Below, piece by piece: positions 1 through 5,264 of a stretch of DNA of 5,904 nt. Made by a program: the position numbers and the translations under genes. The notes under the pieces were generated by a model. It was given only the letters and a program-made list of their open reading frames with translations. It was not told where the DNA came from and searched no databases. The stretch is from a bacterium (GTDB lineage: Bacteria; UBA9089; JASEGY01): assembly GCA_030019105.1 (NCBI GenBank), contig JASEGY010000240.1:1-5904 (forward strand). The letters are read 5' to 3'. The stretch's first letter is position 1. Each line of letters begins with the position of its first letter.

Positions 1-366
1 ACATAGCCTATCTTGAATTCGCTTACCCCAAAATATTTATCTTAAGAGCTATAGCCTATAGCATAGCATATCTTACCCTCAATGTCAAAGGATAGCAGAT
101 AAAAAATACTTGCAAAATGCGGCAAAATAGATTAAACTGAGGGAGGTATAAAGGCAATACTACAAAAGTCACCCCGACGACTTGTTTTTGGTGATTGGTA
201 GTCTGGTGTCTGGCGGTTACCAGACTACCAGACTACCAGACACCAGATACCTGGCAAAGTGATCTCCGGGCGAGTTTTACGGTATTGCATCTAAAGTATC
301 CTATCATTCTGCAAGTTCAGAAGCCACGTTTCTCCAAGAGACTTAGTTTCTGGGGGCTGAAAACCT
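1..366. other. Non-coding leader region upstream of the phosphatidyltransferase gene
   Basis: No convincing gene is seen here on either strand. The first 70 bases contain loose repeats of a 7-base unit (TATAGCC, TATAGCA, TAGCATA, about 46-68) and two copies of a related string ending in TATCTTxxxCC. A strong Shine-Dalgarno-like GGGAGGT (141-147) is not followed by any usable start codon. From 154 to 288 lies a nested inverted-repeat element, annotated separately. The open frame across 195-452 is mostly translated repeat and is not believed. Confidence 0.6.
154..288. repeat. Nested inverted-repeat element A (outer arms plus 7-8 nt repeat hairpin)
   Basis: The outer arms start with GCAATAC (154-160) and end with its exact complement GTATTGC (282-288). 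The similarity continues inward, imperfectly, through an AAAA..TC.CCC stretch on the left arm and its complement on the right. Inside lies a hairpin: GGTAGTCTGGTGTCTGG (197-213) is the complement of 236-251 apart from one missing base. The 3' side is made of near-tandem units AGACTACC, AGACTACC, AGACACC, AGATACC (about 222-251). No gene is inside. It could be a miniature inverted-repeat element or a structured RNA. No target duplication was recognised, so mobility is only inferred. Confidence 0.6.
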
Positions 367-1068
367 ATGTTGAATCATCTTACCAAAATTACTATCCCGA
401 TAACTGCTTTTCCTCGTGCTATCCCATATCTTTGGCCGGGGACGGTGGTTAGAAAAATCAATTTGCCGAACAAGATCACTATCCTTCGATTAGGGCTTAT
501 TCCATTTTTTATTTTGTTTTTTGTAATTAATGGTAATCTTGTGACAAGGTGTTTCGCGGTTGGTCTTCTCGCGGTTATTGCGGCTTCTGATCTTCTGGAC
601 GGTTACTTAGCCAGGCGTCGTCATGAAACTACTTTCCTGGGTGAAATTTTAGACCCTATTGCTGATAAATTCCTTATTGTCAGCACTATGTGGGCCTTCC
701 TTTTCAAGCTGGCGGATTTTCCCAGATATGCCTTCTATATTATTGTCTTCCGGGAGGCTTATATGTTTGTGGGACTAATGCTAATCAAGGTCTTAAAAAG
801 AAAGATGATCAAGGTTTCAAGGTTGGGGAGAACAACCAACTGTTTTCAGGTAGGGATGATATTTGGGTGGATTTTGAAATCCTTTATTAAACCTACAGTT
901 ATGCTAAATGAAATTATCTTTGTCATTACTGCCGGAACGGTTGTTTTGACTTTAGCTTCAGCCATAGATTACACCCTTTTAGCTTTACAAACCGGTATTC
1001 CTGGAAGGAATTGCACCGCAGAGGCGCAGAGGACGCATATAGATGGACCATCAAACAGAGCTCTTTGA
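367..1068 (+). CDS. CDP-alcohol phosphatidyltransferase family protein (PgsA-like)
   Basis: This is an integral membrane enzyme that transfers a phosphatidyl group from CDP-diacylglycerol to an alcohol, most likely glycerol 3-phosphate in phosphatidylglycerol synthesis. The full family signature DG-x2-AR-x8-G-x3-D-x3-D is present (D75, D78-G79, A82-R83, G92, D96, D100); these acidic residues bind the catalytic metal and the CDP moiety. The segment INLPNKITILRLGLIPFF (31-48) is the typical PgsA-type N-terminus. Hydrophobic stretches near 43-58, 62-77, 102-118, 122-142, 161-173 and 182-207 fit the expected membrane helices. ATG 367 is the only in-frame ATG upstream of the signature; the family usually starts near residue 27-31, so GTG 445 is an alternative start. 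The usual PgsA motif after the fourth helix is not clear, so the acceptor alcohol is uncertain. The last 18 or so residues come from a dispersed repeat and overlap the next gene. Confidence 0.87.
   Translation: MLNHLTKITIPITAFPRAIPYLWPGTVVRKINLPNKITILRLGLIPFFILFFVINGNLVTRCFAVGLLAVIAASDLLDGYLARRRHETTFLGEILDPIADKFLIVSTMWAFLFKLADFPRYAFYIIVFREAYMFVGLMLIKVLKRKMIKVSRLGRTTNCFQVGMIFGWILKSFIKPTVMLNEIIFVITAGTVVLTLASAIDYTLLALQTGIPGRNCTAEAQRTHIDGPSNRAL
1014..1037. repeat. GCAGAGG-type short repeat at the gene overlap
   Basis: Two copies of GCAGAGG lie 8 nt apart (1018-1024 and 1026-1032), preceded by CACC and followed by ACGCA. From memory, a very similar string, ACCGCAGAGGCGCAGAGG, recurs between genes in many environmental bacterial genomes, but I could not search for it. 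Here it encodes the poorly conserved C-terminal tail of the phosphatidyltransferase (about CTAEAQRT) and also supplies the ribosome-binding sequence of the next gene. Confidence 0.6.
1028..1033 (+). promoter_or_regulatory. Ribosome binding site for the UAP1-like gene
   Basis: AGAGGA lies 9 nt before ATG 1043. It is inside both the upstream coding sequence and the GCAGAGG repeat, which suggests translational coupling across the 26-nt overlap. Confidence 0.6.
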
Positions 1069-2485
1069 GCAGATTCAGCAAACAGGTCAGGGACATATCC
1101 TGCGTTTCCGGGAGGAACTTTCTGAGTCGTCCGGAGAACGTCTTGTCTCCCAGATAAAAACGGTAGATTGGACCCTCCTGGCCAAGCTTATTAAGGAGTA
1201 TGTTAAATCTCCCGGACCAGCCGTTGCTGACAGGAAATTAGAGCCGACAGAGGTCATCACTCTGCCCGGAACAGCGCTGGGAAAGAAAAGAGCTGCTGAA
1301 GCGCGTCAGGCTGGGGAGGCCGCCCTGCGCAACGGCAAGGTAGCCTGTTTACTGGTGGCGGGAGGCCAGGCTTCAAGGCTTGGGTATGATGGGCCTAAAG
1401 GGGCCTTTAAAGTCGGGCCTGTTAGCGGTAAAAGCCTCTTCCAATTGTATGCGGAGCGCATACTATTTCTTAATCGAAGATACAATATTCAGATTCCCTG
1501 GTATATTATGACCAGTGAGACCAATGATGCTCAGACGCGGGATATTTTTGCCCAAAACCAATTCTTTGGCCTGCCTGAAGACAAGGTTGACTTTTTTGAA
1601 CAGATGATGATCCCGGCCGTAGATTTTAACGGACGGGTGCTTATGCGCGCCAAAGATACTATATTTATGAACCCGGCCGGCAACGGCGTTTGTATCCTGG
1701 CCCTCAAAAAAAGCGGCATCCTGAACACGATGAAAGAACAAGGGATTGAACATATCTTCTATTTCCAGGTGGACAATGTTCTGGCAAATATAGCTGATCC
1801 GGTTTTTATCGGCTATCATATTTTAGATGAGACCGATGTGTCGACTAAGGTCGTGGCTAAACGCTATCCTGAGGAAAAATTAGGGATTGTGGGAAAGGTT
1901 AATGGAAAATTCGGGATAATTGAGTACACTGAATTGTCTGAAGAGCAGATGTATGCCAGGGAAATTGGCGGCTCTCTGCGGTTTGGGTTTGGGACAATCG
2001 GCATATATGTCTTCAAGCGGGACTTTCTGGAAAAGGTAAACGAGGACTTTAATCTTCCTTTCCATCTAGCCAGGAAACCTATCCCTTGTCTGGATGAGTC
2101 CGGCCAGGAAATCTATCCCGCCAGGCCGGCTCGGCCCGCCAGGCCGGCTCGGCCCACAGAACCAAACGGGATCAAATTCGAGACCTTTATTTTCGACGTC
2201 CTGCCCCAGGCCAGGAAGGCTTCGGCGGTAGAGGTGCTCCGGGAAGAGGAATACTTGCCACTTAAGAATAAAGAGGGGGAGAATTCGCCGGCCACAGTAA
2301 GAAGAGGCATGATAAGCCTGCATGCCTCGTGGCTGGAAGCCGCGGGGATAAAGGTTCCCAGGGATGAGAATGGTCAGGTGGAAGGAGTGGTTGAAATCAG
2401 CCCTGCTTTTGCCCCGGATAGGGAGTCCTTTGTGGAGAAAGTGGATAAAAGTCTTGCCTTCGAGGAAAGGCTCTATATCAAGTGA
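1043..2485 (+). CDS. UDPGP-family nucleotidyltransferase, UAP1-like (UDP-N-acetylhexosamine / UDP-sugar pyrophosphorylase)
   Basis: This cytoplasmic enzyme is expected to join UTP and a sugar 1-phosphate (probably N-acetylglucosamine 1-phosphate or a related hexosamine) into a UDP-sugar plus pyrophosphate. The nucleotide-binding loop LLVAGGQASRLGYDGPKG (103-120) matches the L-x-GGQ-x2-RLG-x3-PKG signature. Other family blocks in order are KSLFQLYAERI (130-140), PWYIMTSETND (152-162), NPAGNG (210-215), VDNVLANIADPVFIGYHI (243-260), NGIKFETFIFD (375-385), EVLREEEYLPLKN (397-409) and SPATVRRGMISLHASW (415-430). These line up with eukaryotic UAP1 more closely than with GlmU or GalU. The length of 480 is close to the roughly 500 usual for UAP1, so the gene looks complete. 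A proline-arginine insert, PARPARPARPARP (359-371), expands a loop just before the NGIK block. Sugar specificity cannot be read from sequence. The gene overlaps the phosphatidyltransferase by 26 nt, suggesting an operon for envelope precursors. Confidence 0.92.
   Translation: MDHQTELFEQIQQTGQGHILRFREELSESSGERLVSQIKTVDWTLLAKLIKEYVKSPGPAVADRKLEPTEVITLPGTALGKKRAAEARQAGEAALRNGKVACLLVAGGQASRLGYDGPKGAFKVGPVSGKSLFQLYAERILFLNRRYNIQIPWYIMTSETNDAQTRDIFAQNQFFGLPEDKVDFFEQMMIPAVDFNGRVLMRAKDTIFMNPAGNGVCILALKKSGILNTMKEQGIEHIFYFQVDNVLANIADPVFIGYHILDETDVSTKVVAKRYPEEKLGIVGKVNGKFGIIEYTELSEEQMYAREIGGSLRFGFGTIGIYVFKRDFLEKVNEDFNLPFHLARKPIPCLDESGQEIYPARPARPARPARPTEPNGIKFETFIFDVLPQARKASAVEVLREEEYLPLKNKEGENSPATVRRGMISLHASWLEAAGIKVPRDENGQVEGVVEISPAFAPDRESFVEKVDKSLAFEERLYIK
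2117..2155 (+). repeat. 18-bp tandem repeat inside the UAP1-like gene
   Basis: CCCGCCAGGCCGGCTCGG occurs twice in perfect tandem (2117-2134, 2135-2152), followed by three bases of a third copy. The period is a multiple of three, so it adds Pro-Ala-Arg triplets without breaking the frame. It is very GC-rich compared with its surroundings and partly self-complementary (GGCCGGC). A related string, CCGGCCAGG, sits just upstream at about 2100. Confidence 0.9.
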
Positions 2486-2491
2486 AGAGGG
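2486..2491 (+). promoter_or_regulatory. Ribosome binding site for the truncated gene at 2502
   Basis: AGAGGG lies 10 nt before ATG 2502, directly after the UAP1-like stop codon. This supports 2502 as a genuine start and suggests the broken gene was once the third member of the same transcription unit. Confidence 0.5.
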
Positions 2492-2501
2492 AAAACTCGC
2501 C

Positions 2502-2597
2502 ATGAAAAGTTGGCCGGAATTCGATGATAACGGTGACCTACCACCCGATATTCATCAAGCTATACTCAGCACGGTCATAAATAGTGATTTTGAATAG
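2502..2597 (+). pseudogene. Truncated 5' end of a small gene (DUF6932/nucleotidyltransferase-like N-terminus)
   Basis: The frame starts at ATG 2502, 16 nt after the preceding stop, with AGAGGG (2486-2491) 10 nt upstream as ribosome-binding site. It encodes only 31 residues, beginning MKSWPEFDDNGDLPPDIHQ, then stops at TAG 2595 exactly where the heptad hairpin begins. From memory, the pattern W-P-x-F-(D)-x-x-G-D-L-P-x-G-(I/V)-H-x-A-T-L resembles the N-terminus of a family of about 150-200 residues that carries a nucleotidyltransferase-like GS motif further on; none of that remains here. I infer that this is the head of a gene cut by the repeat insertion. A genuine 31-residue protein is the less likely alternative. 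Confidence 0.6.
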
Positions 2598-2661
2598 GTT
2601 GTAAGTTCTAGGTTGTAGGTTGTAGAAGTAACTTACAACCTACAACTTACAACTTACAACC
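2598..2661. repeat. Heptad hairpin B
   Basis: The left arm (2598-2625) contains TTGTAAG, TTGTAGG and TTGTAG-type units. The right arm (2632-2661) reads as ACTTACAA-CCTACAA-CTTACAA-CTTACAA-CC, a run of 7-nt units complementary to the left arm with a few mismatches and a short loop near 2626-2631. It lies directly after the stop codon of the truncated gene, and no coding sequence crosses it. Confidence 0.85.
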
Positions 2662-2662
2662 A

Positions 2663-2806
2663 AATTGCCCTGAGTTATTGAGAAGATACAAAATCGCAGA
2701 TTATGCCCGCGTTGAGTATACCCTGACCGAAGTGATTGATTATTTTGGCAGGGGTTCATCTCAACGTCTTGTTATGGCACGACGTTTAGAGTACATTTAC
2801 AGTTAG
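2663..2806 (+). pseudogene. Second fragment of the DUF6932-like family, no start, joined to the repeat-protein gene
   Basis: The frame is open from about 2663 to TAG 2804 without a sensible start. It contains YTLTEVIDYFGRGSSQRLVM (about 2717-2776) and then ARRLEYIY, which fits the conserved stretch after the head of the same family (TL-x-EVI-x-x-FG-x-GS-x-QR-x2-V-A-x-RLE-x-IY). It overlaps the first fragment in content (LSTVIN versus LTEVID), so the two pieces are not simply the halves of one interrupted gene. Either a second paralogue was present or part of the sequence was duplicated. After about 2790-2801 the family similarity stops and Ig-like sequence begins in another frame. Family assignment is from memory and needs a profile search. 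Confidence 0.5.
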
Positions 2807-4223
2807 TGCTGACTCCAATACCTACGCAATTACTTCCCTTACTGAGGGTAACTATAATTGGTATGTAAAAGCTGGCACAGGGCAAGATGGAGATACTGTA
2901 ACTTCTACACAGATTTGGAATATTAGCATAGACAATACACCTCCGGCAGTCTTTGATCTGACCTCGCCAGCGAATAATCATTGCACCAATGTGGCCTCAC
3001 CGACCTTTTCCTGGCAGGGTAACGGTGATGGTACTGGCTGTGGCATAGCCTGGTATGATCTTTATGTTGGTGAAGCCCTGAGAAAAACAGTCTCCGGAAC
3101 CACTACCTCCACTACCTGGAACATCTCTTCTTTAGGCGAGGGAACTCACACCTGGTACTGGTATGTGGTGGCCAGGGATACTGCCACCAATAGCACCACT
3201 TCAACCAGCACCTTTAATATCAGCTACGACAATGCTGCCCCGGCGGTCTTTAATCTCACCTCGCCAGCAGATAATCATTGCACCAGGGCCGCCTCACCGG
3301 TTTTTTCCTGGGAGAACAATGGTGACGGAGGCTGCGGTATTGCCCAGTATCATGTGGTCATAGATGGAGATACGAAAGCGGTTGTTTCCGGCAGCCAGAC
3401 CTCAACTACTATTAATATTTCTGGATTAGCGGCGGGAGATCATACCTGGTATGTGGTCGCCGAGGATACTGCCACTAACACCAGGCAGTCTACTACAAGC
3501 CGGACGATCAAATCCGATACTACTGCACCGGTCGCCTTTGCTCTTACTTCACCGGCAGATAATTATTGCACCAGGGCCGCCTCACCGGTTTTTTCCTGGG
3601 AGGGCAGTAGTGACGGAGGCTGCGGTATTGCCCAGTATCATGTGGTCATAGATGGGGATACGAAAGCAGTTGTTTCCGGCAGCCAGACCTCAACTACTAT
3701 TAATATTTCTGGATTAGCGGCGGGAGATCATACCTGGTATGTGGTTGCCGAGGATACCGCCACTAACACCAGGCAGTCTACTACGAGCCGGACGATCAAA
3801 TCCGATACTACTGCACCGGTCGCTTTTGATCTCACCTCGCCAGCGAATAATCATTGTACCAATGTTGCCTCACCAACCTTTTCTTGGCAGGGTAACAGTG
3901 ATGGTAGTGGCTGTGGCATAGCCTGGTACTATCTGGTTGTAGATAATGTAAATACGACCACAGTTTCTGGAATCCAGACATCAACTACTTTTAATTTAAA
4001 TCCTTTAGGTGAGGGAAATCATACCTGGTATGTGGTTGCCGAAGATACCGCCACCAACACCAGGCAGTCAACCAGCAATACACTAGTGTTCGATGTGATT
4101 GAACCCAACACTACTCTGACTCCTCATCCGGATCCGACCAGTGATACTACACCTACCTATTCCGGGCATGCTGCTGATTCTACTACCTGGACAGCAGTAA
4201 GTTCTCAGCTTTTCCCAGAATGA
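2790..4223 (+). pseudogene. Ig/FN3-like repeat protein, segment 1 (start missing, end broken by insertion)
   Basis: The frame is open from just after TAG 2787 to TGA 4221. It lacks ATG, GTG or TTG before GTG 2991, which falls in mid-domain, so the true start and signal peptide are missing. It encodes the end of one domain (GNYNWYVKAG) and then four domains of 96-99 residues with the pattern FxLTSPxxNxCTxxASPxFSW, GCGIAxY, VSGxxTSTTxNI, GxHTWYVVAEDTATN. Each domain has a cysteine pair 17 or 18 residues apart that could form a disulfide outside the cell. This is typical of large secreted or surface beta-sandwich repeat proteins (adhesins, S-layer-like or enzyme appendages). At about 4090 it changes to a second repeat type beginning EPNTTLTPHPDPTSDTTPTY. 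The final 12 or so residues, WTAVSSQLFPE, come from the inserted element, not from the gene. The ligand or role is unknown. Confidence 0.75.
2943..4110 (+). repeat. Four tandem approx. 288-297 bp coding repeats
   Basis: The TTGYACC landmark recurs at 2981, 3278, 3566 and 3854, giving periods of 297, 288 and 288 bp. Units 2 and 3 (about 3235-3810) are almost identical at the DNA level, differing by scattered single bases, which points to recent duplication or gene conversion. Units 1 and 4 share their own distinct first half (NHCTNVASPTFSWQG), giving an A-B-B-A order. The second half of unit 4 is B-type, so unit 4 is a mosaic. Confidence 0.88.
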
Positions 4224-4335
4224 ATACTCTGTAAGTTGTTGAAACTAAAGCCTTTTCTCTACGCGATTGCGTCTGAACTGCGAAAAACTTAAGTGTCGAA
4301 AAATCAAGCACTTATGGAGAACTTGCTACTGACCA
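4188..4335. mobile_element. MITE-like non-autonomous insertion element, 148 bp
   Basis: The left end TGGACAGCAGTAAGTTCTC (4188-4206) and the complement of the right end, TGGTCAGTAGCAAGTTCTC (from 4317-4335), agree at 16 of 19 positions. Immediately outside are direct repeats: TCTACTACC (4179-4187) and GCTACTACC (4336-4344), identical over 8 bases and different only in the first of 9. The element has no gene. Its only internal structure of note is a small inverted repeat, TAAGTG/CACTTA (4290-4295, 4309-4314). Removing 157 bp (element plus one target copy) joins ...DSTT to NIVKIEYQ in frame. An 8-9 bp duplication is compatible with several IS families (such as IS4, IS256 or IS1595 groups); I cannot assign one. 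It would need a transposase in trans. Confidence 0.85.
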
Positions 4336-5175
4336 GCTACTACCAACATTGTAAAGATCGAATATCAAGTTACAGGAGCTACCTCGATTGAGTGGACTCC
4401 TGTCACTGGCTTTACGCCAGGCAAAGACGTTGACTTCAACTTCACCATTTCTTCTGGTTTGAATGAGAGGTCTCATACCATCTGTGTCAGGGCAAAAGAC
4501 GCGGCTGGAAACTTGGAGACCAGTCTTGCTTCTGATACCTTAGTAGTCGCCATCTCTCCAGTCAGTATTACTTTGTTTAACTCTACGTCGTCCGACTATA
4601 ATGATACTAATGACATTACACCTACATATTATGGACAAGCTACTAATCCTTTTGCCAATGTCGTACTTATCCAATATATGGTGGAGGGATATACCTCAAT
4701 TACCTGGACTTCTAATGGAGTAGATACCTCTGGTCCAGGCACAACCGTCAACTTTAGCTTCACCATTTCTTCTGGGTTGAACCAAGGGGCAAACACTATC
4801 AGGGTAAGGGCTAAGGATGAAGCTGCGCCTAATCCTAATTGGGGTGATAACTCTAATGCGTTAATGGTCGATGTTACTGAACCCAATACTAATTTGCCTG
4901 ATTATACGGACACCAATGACACTACACCCACTTATTATGGAGAAGCTAAAGATAGTTTTACCAACATTGTGGACATCAAATATCAAGTTGAGGGAGCTAC
5001 TCCTATCCCTTGGACTGATGTAGACACCTTTAGTCTAAGCAAAATCGTCAACTTTAAATTCACCACCTCTGCTTTGAATGAAGGTTCTCTTAGCGCGGCC
5101 TCTGGCCGCAACCAAACCAATTTTGGATTGCAGATTGCGGATTATGGAACGCTGAAATTGGAAATTGGAAATTAG
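4336..5175 (+). pseudogene. Ig-like repeat protein, segment 2 (between the two insertions)
   Basis: The gene resumes in a new frame right after the element; an in-frame TGA (4330) lies in the element's right end. The first ATG is 4459, in mid-domain. The segment carries repeats of about 100 residues of the second type: (T)PTYYGxAxxxxxNIVxIxYxVEGxTxIxWT, then VNFxFTxSxxLNxGxxTIxVRAKDxA, then ASDTLxVxVxxPNTxL. These resemble bacterial Ig-like beta-sandwich repeats seen in secreted multidomain proteins. Host-derived sequence ends at about 5088 (FTTSALNEGS). The remaining residues to TAG 5173, including GLQIADYGTLKLEIGN, are translated from the inserted hairpin. Without the two insertions this would be the middle of a single protein continuing from segment 1 to segment 3. 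Confidence 0.75.
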
Positions 5176-5264
5176 GAAAAGCGTGAAAGCCTAATTTCTA
5201 ATTTCCAATTTCAATTCGCAATCGTAACATTCTCGCGGACAACGCAAATGTTGCGGGGTAATAG
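5089..5264. mobile_element. Inserted repeat-bearing segment C interrupting the Ig-like gene
   Basis: Comparison with the sister repeat near 5545-5580 (LNDGSNTISTRAKD) shows foreign sequence between LNEGS (ending 5088) and TIYTRAKD (from 5268). Removing 5089-5264 (176 bp) restores the frame. The insert holds a GC-rich hairpin, GCGGCCTCTGGCCGC (5095-5109), a long heptad hairpin (5133-5223), and CCGCAAC (5106-5112) matched by its complement GTTGCGG (5250-5256). No target duplication was found; a perfect 12-bp palindrome, ATAGTATACTAT (5261-5272), spans the right junction. The exact ends are uncertain by a few bases. Confidence 0.65.
5133..5223. repeat. Heptad hairpin C
   Basis: A 24-nt arm (5153-5176), built of AAATTGG, AAATTGG and AAATTAGG units, pairs with 5190-5213. 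There is a single non-Watson-Crick position, which is a G-T (G-U in RNA) pair, and a 13-nt loop (5177-5189). Outer parts GATTGCG (5133-5139) and CGCAATC (5217-5223) also pair. A further GATTGCA/GATTGCG heptad series lies just upstream (about 5126-5146). It introduces the stop codon that ends segment 2. Confidence 0.88.

Noticed and set aside
110..138. Possible sigma-70 promoter, TTGCAA and TAAACT with 17-nt spacing
   Set aside because: Each box matches the consensus at only four of six positions in AT-rich DNA, so chance is a good explanation.
166..189. Terminator-like AAGTC-loop-GACTT followed by GTTTTT
   Set aside because: The stem has only five pairs with two G-C pairs and an 8-nt loop, no gene ends just upstream, and the left arm is also part of the outer arm of element A.
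222..251. CRISPR-like short repeats (also the heptads at 2632-2661)
   Set aside because: Units are 7-8 nt without spacers and form hairpin arms; there are no cas-like genes.
195..452. Open frame of 85 codons on the plus strand
   Set aside because: Most of its first part is translation of the AGACTACC repeat hairpin, it has no clear ribosome-binding site, and it overlaps the phosphatidyltransferase start in another frame.
2066..2503. Minus-strand open frame of 145 codons, with similar ones at 1463-1819, 1531-1728, 1880-2065 and 2113-2310
   Set aside because: All lie antisense to the well-supported UAP1-like gene and show no family motifs; the Gly/Pro-rich part is just the antisense of the 18-bp tandem repeat.
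4188..4344. Self-splicing intron or intein instead of a transposable element
   Set aside because: The insert is far too short, has stop codons, and shows none of the conserved intron or intein motifs; terminal inverted repeats with a target duplication explain it better.
4629..4886. Minus-strand open frame of 85 codons
   Set aside because: It is antisense to clear Ig-like repeat sequence and has no recognisable motif or ribosome-binding site.
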